From CAYUJH01 sp964394585 (GTDB taxonomy: Bacteria > Bacteroidota > Bacteroidia > Cytophagales > Flammeovirgaceae), in contig CAYMYI010000006.1 in assembly GCA_964394585.1 (NCBI GenBank), forward strand, positions 1 through 64,000: a stretch of 64,000 nt of DNA. Reading direction: 5' to 3'. Shown piece after piece: positions 1-9,126 of this stretch (its first letter is position 1; each line of letters opens with the position of its first letter). The notes under the pieces are model-generated. The model had not been told where the DNA came from. It saw only the letters and a list, made by a program, of their open reading frames with translations, and did not search any database. The position numbers and the translations under genes are program-made.

Positions 1-1
1 T

Positions 2-76
2 CGCTTTGGCGAATTGGCAAAACAACAAAATAAAATTTCCCAACAGACTCTAAGTATACCGTTTCGTTATGGCTAA
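2..76 (+). CDS. C-terminal end of an unidentified gene (partial)
   Basis: An open frame enters from the left edge and ends at TAA 74-76. It encodes about 24 residues ending in SIPFRYG. The next gene starts 12 nt later on the same strand, which suits a compact operon. No domain can be recognised in so short a piece; the call rests only on the open frame and the spacing. Confidence 0.4.
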   Translation, partial: RFGELAKQQNKISQQTLSIPFRYG

Positions 77-87
77 ATAATGATGAA

Positions 88-432
88 ATGCGAAAAATAG
101 AAAAACCACTGTATAAAAGTAGCAACTCCTCGTTTTTTCAGCTAAACCACGGATATACAGTTCGTGGTAGAGCTTCTTATGACTCTTTGTATTGGGCACA
201 GCGCGAAAAAAGCCTCCCACCTTATGAAGATAAAGAAAAGTTATTTGCAGATTTATCAGCATTTCGCCCTATTGAGCAACAATTTGCAGACTTCCACCAT
301 CGATCCGATACGGTCGCCCAACGTATGTATCGTTTGTACCAATACGACCCGTACATCCGTCGCCTGTTAGAAGAGCGGCTTTCGCATTTGAAAAGTGTTT
401 CTGAGCTGTTTAATCCTGCTGTAGACTATTAA
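88..432 (+). CDS. Small hypothetical protein, 114 aa
   Basis: The product is basic and rich in Tyr and Arg, with no signal peptide or membrane segment. The C-terminal half looks helical (for example the stretch around RRLLEERLSHLKSV). ATG 88 lies just after the stop of the partial upstream frame. The frame stays open back to about 34 without another ATG, so ATG 88 is the simplest start. I do not recognise the family. It probably forms an operon with the gene that is cut at the window edge. Confidence 0.55.
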   Translation: MRKIEKPLYKSSNSSFFQLNHGYTVRGRASYDSLYWAQREKSLPPYEDKEKLFADLSAFRPIEQQFADFHHRSDTVAQRMYRLYQYDPYIRRLLEERLSHLKSVSELFNPAVDY

Positions 433-520
433 ATTTTTTCATACAGGGAGAATTTTATTTTCTTAATCCTAACAAGGATTTATTATAAGAGTTATAACCT
501 AATCAATTCATAGGGACACG

Positions 521-1672
521 ATGAAAAACGTTTTCTTCTATTTAATAATTTCAGCCTATTTATCGTTATTATACGCTTGTGGAAGCATCGCAACAAACGA
601 ATTTACACCAAAGTATTCTATTTCGCTTGATTCTATCATGTTACCTTTGGATAATTTTTCAGGAAGAGGACGACTCGCTATCTACAAAGACACAATTTTG
701 TATTTAGATGAACTCTACGCCGAGGCCAATTTATACTCTCTCCAAGGGGATTCCATTGGTAGAAGGGTAAATAGAGGGCGTAACTTTGGCGAGATTCCTC
801 AAATTCATAATTATCTATACCTACCCGATAGCGGGCATCTGTTGCTAGAAGATTGGAACTTTTACTTGTATGACAAAGCATGGAACTATCGGCGAAAGTT
901 TAGAATCGATTGGAATGGCTCAGTCGGTTATAACCTACTCTTGACTGAACCTGAAAAATATGTAGACCTCCCCGATATGTACGAGTTTGCCTACATTCAC
1001 AATCAGCTCGAGCAAATTACCGATAGTACCCTACTCCTCAATATCGATACGGAACACGAGCGCCTCAACGCCTTTGCTACTGAAGCCTATTATGAAAAAG
1101 CTAGAATATTAGCAGAGGTAAGTATGCACACCGGGAAAGTAAAAAGAGTTTTTGGAAACAAGTCTGATAAATACCAAGAATACCGCTTTATCCCTCATTT
1201 AATTGGACATTATTACGATTTCGACGGTACGTATTTGTATGTTGGTTTTGAACCGGATGAAAAAATCTATCAGTACACCACCGACTTTAAATTAATCCAT
1301 AAATTCGGTGTGGCAGGTATCGGTATGAATACCGATTATACAGAAACAAATACGGTAGAAACTGCCTACGATGCCGAAGCGTTTACTAAAAGTCGCACCA
1401 CCGAAGGATATTATACGCATATTCGGTATTTCCCTCAGCTACAGTGGTTGTTTCGCACGTATACGCTTGGTGGAGTCTATAATGAACAAAATCAGAATCC
1501 TCAGCGCCTGCAAGTGTATGAAAACCAACAGCTTGTAGCCGATGTGCTAGTGCCCATGCGGTTTCGAGTATTAGCCTATATAGCACCCTATTTCTATGCA
1601 GAGGGCATTTTAGATGAAGCTAACGGACGTTTAGGGGTTTATCGTTTCACTTTGGAGAACCAACTTGAATAA
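521..1672 (+). CDS. DUF4221-like lipoprotein, 383 aa
   Basis: The N-terminus has a hydrophobic signal segment followed by Cys (LLYAC), so the product is probably a lipoprotein; the Tyr at -2 makes the lipobox slightly atypical. The rest is rich in beta-strand, Tyr and Asp, with repeated short motifs such as YDKAWNYRRKF and IYQYTTDFKLIHKFG. These look like blades of a 6-bladed propeller and resemble the Bacteroidota DUF4221 lipoprotein family in length and pattern. It stands alone, with 88 nt upstream and 176 nt downstream. The function is unknown; the family call is by resemblance only. Confidence 0.6.
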   Translation: MKNVFFYLIISAYLSLLYACGSIATNEFTPKYSISLDSIMLPLDNFSGRGRLAIYKDTILYLDELYAEANLYSLQGDSIGRRVNRGRNFGEIPQIHNYLYLPDSGHLLLEDWNFYLYDKAWNYRRKFRIDWNGSVGYNLLLTEPEKYVDLPDMYEFAYIHNQLEQITDSTLLLNIDTEHERLNAFATEAYYEKARILAEVSMHTGKVKRVFGNKSDKYQEYRFIPHLIGHYYDFDGTYLYVGFEPDEKIYQYTTDFKLIHKFGVAGIGMNTDYTETNTVETAYDAEAFTKSRTTEGYYTHIRYFPQLQWLFRTYTLGGVYNEQNQNPQRLQVYENQQLVADVLVPMRFRVLAYIAPYFYAEGILDEANGRLGVYRFTLENQLE

Positions 1673-1786
1673 TGCCAAATAGTTTCATGATTACATGGGT
1701 GTACAGCGATTCAAAAACGGATTTACCAAATAGATTGAATTTAGAATTCAGCGATATGACATAAGTGCAATTCATTTCTTGTATTT

Positions 1787-1794
1787 TATGTTTG
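1787..1794 (+). promoter_or_regulatory. Possible -7 element (TATGTTTG) of the RND gene
   Basis: This matches the Bacteroidota -7 consensus TAnnTTTG exactly and lies about 55 nt before the GTG start at 1849. No TTG is found at the expected 18-20 nt upstream, so this is a weak, one-box call. Confidence 0.3.
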
Positions 1795-1848
1795 CATGCA
1801 AGAGTTTTATTGGTAAGTGCCTAATCAAAAATTGTATTTGAATACATC

Positions 1849-4800
1849 GTGCTTTCTTTCCTACTTCGTCGCCCCATAGCCGTAGGTATGTCGTTTGCAG
1901 CATTGCTCATCGCGAGTTTGTGGGCACTGAATCACCTGCCCGTATCGCTGCTGCCTTCAGTAGAAATTCCGCAGTTGCGTATTTATGCCACAGTACCCAA
2001 CCGTTCGGCTACAGAAATTGAATCGGCGATTATGCAGCCCATTCGCGAGCAATTGGCGACCCTGCCCGGCGTAGAGAAAATCGACTCAGAAGCCTCTGCC
2101 GAAGTAGGCACTCTGCGCTTGCAATTTGCCTATGGCGCCGATATGCAGTTGGCATATTTAGCAGCAAATGAGCAAATTGACCGATTAAGTACGGCTTTCC
2201 CCGAAGGCGTACCCCGCCCGCAAGTAGTGCGGCTAAACACTGCCGATATCCCAGTTGCCCGTTTACAAATACTTCCTCAAACTCCTACCAACGATTTGAT
2301 GGCTGTAAGTAATTTGGCAGAAAAAGTCCTCAAAAAACGCTTAGAGTCTTTAGAAGGAGTAGCACTCGTTGATATTAATGGCATACAACGCCGTAGGATC
2401 CGTATAGTACCCCATCCCGATAAATTAGCGGCATGGGGGCTTTCTGTGGCAGCCATAGAACAGAGCCTGCGCGAAAACAACCAGCCCCTTGGCGCTATCT
2501 CGGTGAAAGATGGGCAGTATCGGTATTTCTTGCAAATTGAAGCCACTTTGCGTTCTACGGAAGATGTGAAAGCTCTTCCCCTGCGCCTTCCCGGACGAAC
2601 CATTCAGTTGGCAGAAGTAGCGGCTGTCAGCGAAGAAACCGCAACACCACTCGCATGGCATTTATTCCATGCCGTACCGGGGGTAGTCGTTACCTTGCAC
2701 AAGCATCCCGATGCGCAAATGCGAAGCGTGATGCAAGCTTTTTACGATACCGTGCGTCAATTTCGTAGTGAATTTCCTCACCTTCGGTTTGCGATTACCC
2801 AAGATCAATCCGTTTTACTACGCACCAGCATTGATAACTTGCAGAGCGCGCTGCTCTATGGTGGCATATGTGCTTTTTTAGTCCTCTTTTTTTTCTTGTC
2901 GAACTATCGCACGGCATTCATCATCGGCATCAGTTTACCGAGCTCGTTGCTACTATCTTTTTTCTTTTTTTATCTTTTCAATCTTTCAATCAATATTATT
3001 TCCCTAAGCGGAATGGCGCTCGGAGTAGGCATGTTGATTGATAATGCCATCATTGTACTCGATAATATTACACGACACTGGGCACAGGCAGAACGCCCGG
3101 AACGATTGCCCTATCTTTTTCGTGCATGTGTGCACGGTACTACCGAAGTGATGAGTCCGCTAGTCAGTTCGGTACTTACTACCCTTGCCGTATTTGTTCC
3201 GCTAGTTTTTCTGAACGGATTATCCGGGGCGCTTTTTTACGATCAGGCACTAGCCATTGCCATCACGTTAGGGTGTTCGCTCGCCGTATCATTCGTTGTG
3301 TTGCCACTGTGTTACTGGATTGTATTTAGCCTGCGTCTTCGCAGGCACAGAGTAGCTTCGGTCGGCATTGGCAGCGAAAACCGAGTGTACCGCACGCTCT
3401 TGAAGGCATACCAGTGGCTGCACCATCGGTTGTTTATGGTGCGGCTTCCTGCATTTTTGGTTATGTGTGCTTTAGGGGCAAGCAGCTATGCTTTTTTTCA
3501 AGCGCTTCCCGTGCAAAACCTGCCTTCCATAGAGAGGCAAGAGGTGCGCCTCACCCTCGATTGGAACGAACCCATCGAAGTGGCAACCAACAAAGCAAGG
3601 GTAGAGGAGGTGCTTGCCCATTTTCAGTCGCAATTTTTGTATGCAGAAAGCGAAATAGGCATTCCGCAATTTCTTAGGAAAGACCACCGCGCTAGCGTAA
3701 CCTATGCCGACCTTTATTTTTATTGTACAGATGCTGCCCAGCGTAAAGTGCTAGAGCACACTATTTCGGAGTATTTTGCCCAAAACTATCCCCAAGCGCA
3801 AGTAGAATGGAGTGAGCCACCGAACGCCTTTAACCAGATGTTTGCGGCGCAAGCACCTTATTTGGCATTGCAACTCCGACCTTTTCAACAAAAGCAACCG
3901 CTGCCCCTTTCCATGCTTGATACCCTGCGGAAAGCATTGCCCACTACCGCCTACCAAGTAGGCAATGGTTGGATCCCTACCACCACCGTATTGCTTTCTT
4001 TACATACCGATGCCTTGGCACGCTATGGAATTGGGCAACAAACGGTGCGAGAGCGTCTTAGCGAAGTCTTTCAGCAACGCACAGCGACTGCTTTGCAAAA
4101 TTTTGGCGAACGCATTCCCCTGGTAGTGCAGCAAACTCCTGCCGATTTTGCCGAAACACTGCGTAATACGTGGGTGTATGTCCAAGGAGGCGATGGAGGC
4201 TCTACTGGCTATCGGCTTAGCGAATTGGTTACCCACCGGTTCGAAGTCGCCTACAAAAGCATCACCGCCGATGTAAATAGCCTCTATCAATCGGTGTATT
4301 TCCCCGAAATGCCGCGTAAAGATGCAGCTGCTCTTTGGGCAACTGCACAGCAGACAGCCAAACATCTCCAACAGTTTACGGTAAGTGCCGAGGGTACTTA
4401 TTTCGTAGAGATGGAAAATATGCAGCAAATGCTGTTCGTATTAGGCGTTGCCGTCGCCCTTTTGTATTTCATTCTAGCCGCACAGTTTGAGTCGTTTGTA
4501 TTACCAATATTGGTGTTGCTAACCCTCCCTTTGGGCATTGCTGGCAGTATGGCGCTACTTTGGCTAACCGGAGAATCGCTCAATATGATGTCGGCAATTG
4601 GCATGGTAGTAATGCTAGGCATCATGGTGAACGACGCCATCTTAAAAATTGATACGATGAACCGTTTGTGGCGTACTTCGGAACCCCGCACGGTACAAGC
4701 ACTTCGCAACGCAATTGCTCTTGCCGGAGAACGGCGCTTCAAGCCGATTGTGATGACCTCGCTCACGACGATTCTTGCGTTGACCCCTTTATTATTTACC

Positions 4801-4926
4801 ACAGGGCTAGGCGCCGATTTGCAGAAGCCACTGGCGTATGCCGTAATAGGGGGGCTTACTTTCGGGACGTTTACGGCACTTTATTTCATACCGTTAGGCT
4901 ATTATTTTTTGAACAGAACACGCTAA
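1849..4926 (+). CDS. RND-family efflux transporter permease (AcrB/HAE1-like), 1025 aa
   Basis: This is an inner-membrane proton-driven exporter subunit of the usual RND length. It starts with the family hallmark LLRRPIAVGM and TM1. A large periplasmic loop follows, then a TM block around residues 330-480, a second periplasmic loop, and a C-terminal TM block from about 860. The TM4 proton-relay motif reads GMLIDNAIIVLDN (Asp-Asn rather than AcrB Asp-Asp). TM10 reads GIMVNDAIL, with Asn where AcrB has Lys940. The RxKPIVMTS of TM11 is present. The start is GTG 1849; the next ATG (1888) would remove the conserved N-terminus. No HlyD-type adaptor or TolC-type gene is adjacent, so the partners must be elsewhere or absent. 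The substrate is unknown. Confidence 0.9.
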   Translation: MLSFLLRRPIAVGMSFAALLIASLWALNHLPVSLLPSVEIPQLRIYATVPNRSATEIESAIMQPIREQLATLPGVEKIDSEASAEVGTLRLQFAYGADMQLAYLAANEQIDRLSTAFPEGVPRPQVVRLNTADIPVARLQILPQTPTNDLMAVSNLAEKVLKKRLESLEGVALVDINGIQRRRIRIVPHPDKLAAWGLSVAAIEQSLRENNQPLGAISVKDGQYRYFLQIEATLRSTEDVKALPLRLPGRTIQLAEVAAVSEETATPLAWHLFHAVPGVVVTLHKHPDAQMRSVMQAFYDTVRQFRSEFPHLRFAITQDQSVLLRTSIDNLQSALLYGGICAFLVLFFFLSNYRTAFIIGISLPSSLLLSFFFFYLFNLSINIISLSGMALGVGMLIDNAIIVLDNITRHWAQAERPERLPYLFRACVHGTTEVMSPLVSSVLTTLAVFVPLVFLNGLSGALFYDQALAIAITLGCSLAVSFVVLPLCYWIVFSLRLRRHRVASVGIGSENRVYRTLLKAYQWLHHRLFMVRLPAFLVMCALGASSYAFFQALPVQNLPSIERQEVRLTLDWNEPIEVATNKARVEEVLAHFQSQFLYAESEIGIPQFLRKDHRASVTYADLYFYCTDAAQRKVLEHTISEYFAQNYPQAQVEWSEPPNAFNQMFAAQAPYLALQLRPFQQKQPLPLSMLDTLRKALPTTAYQVGNGWIPTTTVLLSLHTDALARYGIGQQTVRERLSEVFQQRTATALQNFGERIPLVVQQTPADFAETLRNTWVYVQGGDGGSTGYRLSELVTHRFEVAYKSITADVNSLYQSVYFPEMPRKDAAALWATAQQTAKHLQQFTVSAEGTYFVEMENMQQMLFVLGVAVALLYFILAAQFESFVLPILVLLTLPLGIAGSMALLWLTGESLNMMSAIGMVVMLGIMVNDAILKIDTMNRLWRTSEPRTVQALRNAIALAGERRFKPIVMTSLTTILALTPLLFTTGLGADLQKPLAYAVIGGLTFGTFTALYFIPLGYYFLNRTR

Positions 4927-5018
4927 GGGAAAAAAAATTTTTGAAAGGCAAGGCAACCCTTTTCTGAAAAGCTGCGTGATGGTGGAAATCATTTTTAAAA
5001 TCACGAAATAATTAAGCA

Positions 5019-5801
5019 ATGAAAAAGTTTTCAGTATTCTTCCTAAGCCTTCTTTTTGCCATTTTCGCTACTAGCTGTGAACTCGTAGACGAGGTAGACG
5101 ATCTTTTTGATAAAGATGAATATTGCGATGATGATTACCGCGACGACGATTGCGATCATGACGACGACCGCAGAATTGGCGCAGATGAGCTGCCACAGAC
5201 TGTTCAAGATTACATTCGCACCAATTACCCCAATGCAACTGTTCGCTATGCCGAAATTGACCCCGATTATGTTGCTTACTACGAAGTAAAACTCTCTAAT
5301 GGTTTGGAGCTGTATTTCGATAGGGAAGGGAACTTCTTAGGATTTGACGATGATTATTCTCATAACAATTCCCAAAATCCATCTGATTCTAATGTGTCGC
5401 AAACTTTTATTGAGCAAGCCCTTGCATTGTTTGGGGGATCAGTTGTATACACCGATCGCTATACTGAAAATGGCATAAACCTAACGGAAATTTTGGTGGA
5501 AAATGCGGAAGGTGCTCGCGTAGAATTCTATTTTAATGAAGCCACAGGGGTAATTTATCAAGTAGATGCTGAACGTGGCCCGTTCAACTACGATATGCAA
5601 TTGAACGATGGCTGGCTCACCCTTTCCGAAGCAATTTCAGCAGGTTGTGAAGCAGCTCAGTCTGCCGATTGCGAAATTGTAGAGTGGGAACTGATAAATA
5701 GTACCACACGCCCTTATTTCGATATTGATTTCCAGAATGGTATTGAAGTGAAAATAGATGCAACCAACGGAAACGTTATTTCAGTAGAGCGTTACAGTTA
5801 A
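5019..5801 (+). CDS. PepSY-like (DUF2874-type) lipoprotein with acidic linker, 260 aa
   Basis: The signal peptide ends in FATSC, so it is a probable lipoprotein. Residues about 23-55 form a very acidic Asp/Glu/Cys/His stretch (for example DEYCDDDYRDDDCDHDDD). A PepSY-like repeat follows: LPQTVQDYIRTNYPNA, then a segment ending LYFDREGNFLGFDDD. The rest contains two more weakly similar units, the last ending in IEVKIDATNGNVISV. Proteins of this type are periplasmic or surface proteins of unknown role; some resemble beta-lactamase-inhibitor folds. The acidic stretch could bind divalent metal ions, which is inference. It is monocistronic, with about 90 nt upstream. Confidence 0.75.
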   Translation: MKKFSVFFLSLLFAIFATSCELVDEVDDLFDKDEYCDDDYRDDDCDHDDDRRIGADELPQTVQDYIRTNYPNATVRYAEIDPDYVAYYEVKLSNGLELYFDREGNFLGFDDDYSHNNSQNPSDSNVSQTFIEQALALFGGSVVYTDRYTENGINLTEILVENAEGARVEFYFNEATGVIYQVDAERGPFNYDMQLNDGWLTLSEAISAGCEAAQSADCEIVEWELINSTTRPYFDIDFQNGIEVKIDATNGNVISVERYS

Positions 5802-5956
5802 GTTTTGGTGCAATTAATTCGATAGGAAATAGTGCGAGAATTATGAATCATCTGCTTCTTTAGTTACTTCCTTTAATTACTAGAAATAATCATTCTATTT
5901 ACATATTTCCTTTGTAAAAAAACAAGAAAAATACTCACGCCTTTTAAATTAAAATA

Positions 5957-6577
5957 ATGAAAAAACAAATTTCTTTTTATTACTTATTAGCAAGTATGCT
6001 AGTGGTAAGCAGCGACGTATTAGCTCAAGAAAATGAAACAGCAAATACCTTATTGGGCAATGGTACATTAGTTAGTGCAGAGCATATAGGCTTTTTTGTA
6101 GCCCCTACGTTGGGTATTACTTCGATGGATGGCAGTGGGGCGGGGTTGCTGAACCTGCGAGGAGGGATAACAATTAAAGATAGATTTTCGCTAGGGATGT
6201 ACGCTAGCACCTCACTGAACGAGATTACCCCCGAAAGTGAAACGCTCACCGGGGTTTATATGGACTATTGGTCGTTCGGAGGTTTTTTAGAATATACATT
6301 GTTGGCAAAGAAAGTGCTGCACGTAACGTTTCCGTTGTATGTAGGTTATGGAGAAGTGCAAATGGATACTGAAATTGGTGAGGCGGGCTTAGGCGAAGCG
6401 AACTTCTTCCAAATAGAACCTGCAGCATTGCTAGAAGTAAATTTGCACAAAAACGTACGATTGAATTTGGGGGCGGGCTATCGGATAGTTGGGCAGATGA
6501 ACTACCGCAATTTTAATCAGTCTGATATTTCGGGGTTTACAGGATATGCCGGGCTTAAAATTGGGTTGTTTAGATAA
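5957..6577 (+). CDS. Small outer-membrane beta-barrel protein, 206 aa
   Basis: A cleavable signal peptide (to about VLAQ, residues 21-24) is followed by alternating hydrophobic and polar strands with Gly and aromatic residues. The sequence closes on strands such as GYAGLKIGLFR, which ends in hydrophobic residues and Arg. Length and pattern fit a porin-fold outer-membrane protein of about eight strands. I cannot name a specific family. It stands alone; a strong hairpin terminator follows at 6616-6650. Confidence 0.6.
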   Translation: MKKQISFYYLLASMLVVSSDVLAQENETANTLLGNGTLVSAEHIGFFVAPTLGITSMDGSGAGLLNLRGGITIKDRFSLGMYASTSLNEITPESETLTGVYMDYWSFGGFLEYTLLAKKVLHVTFPLYVGYGEVQMDTEIGEAGLGEANFFQIEPAALLEVNLHKNVRLNLGAGYRIVGQMNYRNFNQSDISGFTGYAGLKIGLFR

Positions 6578-6615
6578 ATATTTGTTTCGTAAATAGAATT
6601 GATAGAATGATGCCT

Positions 6616-6650
6616 AAAAAACACGGGTGTTTATGCAGCCGTGTTTTTTT
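6616..6650 (+). terminator. Rho-independent terminator of the beta-barrel gene
   Basis: An 11-bp stem (6616-6626 with 6639-6649, AAAAAACACGG type) ends in a T run. The right arm lies inside the last codons of the opposite-strand mannosyltransferase gene, whose stop codon is at 6631-6633. Confidence 0.8.
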
Positions 6651-8004
6651 GATGATGAGGATGGTAACGGAAATCGGTCCATAGTTGCCAAGCTACCCAA
6701 GCTACGCCCAAACTCAGTAGTGGAAACGGCACTATCGGCTCTGTTTTGAAAAGATAGGGCGCATAGCTAAACAATGAGGCAGCTCCCATCACTACGGGTA
6801 GCCAAAATCGTTTAGGAAAATAAAAAGCGACCAGAATAGTGAGCACGTCGGCAGGGAAAAAATAGCGTTCGTGCATTTTTGGCAATAAAAACGGGATGAG
6901 TACGACCGAGAGCGTAGCTAGTAGCAACAACCGTTCACGCGATAGCGGCGGGCGGCGCAGCATAAGATACCAGCCGATAGCAAACACAACCATAGCCGTA
7001 AACAGTACGCCTGCACTTTTAAATATTTCTAGCGGGGCTTCTGGAAACCATTGATATACAGAAGGTGCCTGCAAGGTAAGTGCATAGCCATACCGAAATA
7101 CCAAACGCGGGTAAATGAGGAGTAAATCGGCGAGGTTTCGCCCTAACAACCAATGGGGTACTAAAGCAAGAAGAAGCACGAGGGGCACTATCGCAAAGTG
7201 AATTAATCGTATCTTTTTAGATAGATATAACCACAAAAAGGGCAATACAAAAAAAACGCTTTGTAGCTTTATTAAAAAGGCAAAACCGAAAGCAATGAGC
7301 GATAGAAAGAAAGGGTTTTTAAACGATAGAAAAGTTGAGTAATTACCCGCCGATAGGGTAGGGGATTTGAGTAAAAAGTATAGCGCCATCAGCAAGAACG
7401 AGGTATACATCATGTCGCATTGTGCCCACATACTGCTGTTGATTACCACCGTAGGGGCAAATAATACAAACGTTGCCGCCCATAGCGGGGCTCTGCCTTT
7501 AGGGTATTGCAATCGCACTAATTTATACACCCAAAACGCACCTATATAATCAAAAAAAACCGATACTAATTTTATACTAATAAGAGGTTGGAGTGGAAGG
7601 TAGGTAAGCCCGGCCATTATGTATAAATAAAGAGAGTTATAATCGGAAAAATCACGGTCTTTTAAAGCGACAAACCCACCGCGCTCTTGGATGTAATAAA
7701 ACCATTTTTCGAGTGCTTCTCGGTAATCGTCGGACTCGAAAGGGAAAAAAACGCTACGAAGTAATACGCTACCTAAAAATATCCCCGCTACAAAGAACCA
7801 ATCGGTAGGGAGTTGGGGAATGGGGTGTGTGAGTTGATAATCGAATAGCAAAATGCCAGTTCCTAAGCATGCGGCTGTTAAAATGTATGGGTTGGCGCTC
7901 CCGTAAGGAGCTAAGGTGTGAAAAAATACGGAAAGAGGAATATCGAACGGAAGTGCGATTAATAATAACAAAGGGGAAAAGGCAAGGAGCAGTCGTTTAT
8001 TCAT
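6631..8004 (-). CDS. Polytopic GT-C glycosyltransferase, Gpi18-like mannosyltransferase type, 457 aa
   Basis: An integral membrane protein with about 10-12 hydrophobic helices. An acidic motif (FESDDYREAL) after the second or third helix is typical of the lipid-sugar-dependent GT-C catalytic loop. LPKMHERYFFPADVL near the C-terminus is a recurrent motif of bacterial Gpi18/PIG-V-like mannosyltransferases. It probably transfers a sugar from a polyprenyl-phosphate donor at the periplasmic face; the acceptor is unknown. I chose ATG 8004, which overlaps the stop of the upstream lipoprotein gene by 8 nt (ATGAATAA). The longer frame to 8076 would overlap it by 80 nt and has a polar, non-conserved extension. 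Confidence 0.75.
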   Translation of the reverse strand: MNKRLLLAFSPLLLLIALPFDIPLSVFFHTLAPYGSANPYILTAACLGTGILLFDYQLTHPIPQLPTDWFFVAGIFLGSVLLRSVFFPFESDDYREALEKWFYYIQERGGFVALKDRDFSDYNSLYLYIMAGLTYLPLQPLISIKLVSVFFDYIGAFWVYKLVRLQYPKGRAPLWAATFVLFAPTVVINSSMWAQCDMMYTSFLLMALYFLLKSPTLSAGNYSTFLSFKNPFFLSLIAFGFAFLIKLQSVFFVLPFLWLYLSKKIRLIHFAIVPLVLLLALVPHWLLGRNLADLLLIYPRLVFRYGYALTLQAPSVYQWFPEAPLEIFKSAGVLFTAMVVFAIGWYLMLRRPPLSRERLLLLATLSVVLIPFLLPKMHERYFFPADVLTILVAFYFPKRFWLPVVMGAASLFSYAPYLFKTEPIVPFPLLSLGVAWVAWQLWTDFRYHPHHQKNTAA

Positions 8005-8569
8005 ACTGAATTTGTGCAGATAAGCTGTATCGTACCGGCGATGTGAAAAGAAGCTGTTGCTGCTCTTCGAGTGCATACGCGGTTAGTTTTTCTTCCTGAA
8101 ATTGTAGCCGGAGTGTTCGGTTTGTTTGAAATAGAAGATTTTTCGTTTGCTGTTCTATTTCTACTTTTTCGATATTTCCCGCGCGATACCATACCGCCAT
8201 TTTCTCTACTTCGAGGCTAGTTTTTTGAGCTGTATACGTAGTGCATTTGCCTTCTTGCGTAGTTTGTTCGTTTACTTGGTAAGCGCCTTTTAAAATCGGT
8301 CGGTTGATGTCCGCATCGAGGTAAACTTCAAGTTCTTGCTGCCAATCAGAAGGAGATGCTTGCAGCATTTCGCTTTCGCTTTCGTAGGCAATGGTTTTTT
8401 GTACAGAAGGCTTCGTTTTGTTCAATTGAACGATTTGACTATCAAGCGTAACGGCTAGGGGAAAGTACACCTGTTCCCATTGGTCTTTCGGGATGGGTTG
8501 GGTGCATTGCTGAAACATCATTCCTAATAAAATGAGGATATGAAGGTGGGATAGTGGTTTAAAATTCAT
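7997..8569 (-). CDS. Hypothetical lipoprotein, about 190 aa
   Basis: From ATG 8569 the protein begins MNFKPLSHLHILILLGMM followed by a Cys (MMFQQC), a lipoprotein-like signal with an atypical lipobox. The mature part is Gln/Glu-rich and predicted to be beta-rich, with no recognised domain. ATG 8569 overlaps the stop of the upstream DUF6702 gene by 11 nt; the longer frame to 8617 would overlap by 59 nt and put an unlikely leader before the signal. It is the middle gene of a translationally coupled three-gene set (DUF6702, this gene, GT-C), which suggests a joint envelope role. Confidence 0.6.
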   Translation of the reverse strand: MNFKPLSHLHILILLGMMFQQCTQPIPKDQWEQVYFPLAVTLDSQIVQLNKTKPSVQKTIAYESESEMLQASPSDWQQELEVYLDADINRPILKGAYQVNEQTTQEGKCTTYTAQKTSLEVEKMAVWYRAGNIEKVEIEQQTKNLLFQTNRTLRLQFQEEKLTAYALEEQQQLLFTSPVRYSLSAQIQYE

Positions 8570-9044
8570 AGTGTTGAGTGCCATCATTTCTGGCAAATAG
8601 AAAACTTTTTTTATCATCTAAATAATCGAAATGTACAATGTTGCGTTGGTCATCGAAGAGTTGGAATAGGAAATGCGACCAAATTGCAATGGTTTTCACT
8701 TTCCGCACTCTGGGGATTTCTTGGTAAATCCAAATTGCCTCAAAATCGGCTTCATATCCTACAAAATCTGCCTGTGCTTCTTTATCGTTAATGCGAATTT
8801 CAAAGTGTTGTTCTGCATATTTTTGGATAAACTTAGCTGCTTCGGGGTGTTGTTTGGCACTGCCGAGCCGAAGTTGTACCTGAAATTGCCGTTCGATATC
8901 GTTTTCGAAATCGTCGATAAAAATTTTATGGGTCATTTCTACACTTTTGGAATCAGGGTTATAGCGTAGTTCCGAAACACTTACATGCAACGGATGAAGA
9001 GTACTCCCGAAAATCCAAAACCATAGTAAAATTGCGTAGTTCAT
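8559..9044 (-). CDS. DUF6702 family protein, 161 aa
   Basis: After a short signal or anchor (MNYAILLWFWIFGS) comes the family-typical opening HPLHVSVSELRYN, then SVEMTHKIFIDDFEND, and a long beta-rich domain ending in YLDDKKSFLFARNDG. This pattern matches DUF6702, a small periplasmic protein family of Bacteroidota with no known function. ATG 9044 gives a clean signal peptide; the frame extends to 9083 but adds a non-signal leader. First gene of the minus-strand set; divergent from the PAS gene at 9127. Confidence 0.7.
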   Translation of the reverse strand: MNYAILLWFWIFGSTLHPLHVSVSELRYNPDSKSVEMTHKIFIDDFENDIERQFQVQLRLGSAKQHPEAAKFIQKYAEQHFEIRINDKEAQADFVGYEADFEAIWIYQEIPRVRKVKTIAIWSHFLFQLFDDQRNIVHFDYLDDKKSFLFARNDGTQHYEF

Positions 9045-9126
9045 AGTGTAAATAGCTGCATTTAGAAGCGCAAAGGTAGACAAGATACATTGGAAACGGC
9101 GAACAAGGAGGGTCTGTTATGTTTTC

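Noticed and set aside
4000..4802. Open frames of 134-142 codons on the minus strand inside the RND gene
   Set aside because: They cover conserved RND segments on the other strand, have odd composition and no start context.
8004..8076. Longer start of the GT-C gene at 8076
   Set aside because: It would overlap the lipoprotein gene by 80 nt and adds a polar leader; ATG 8004 gives the usual 8-nt overlap and a hydrophobic first helix.
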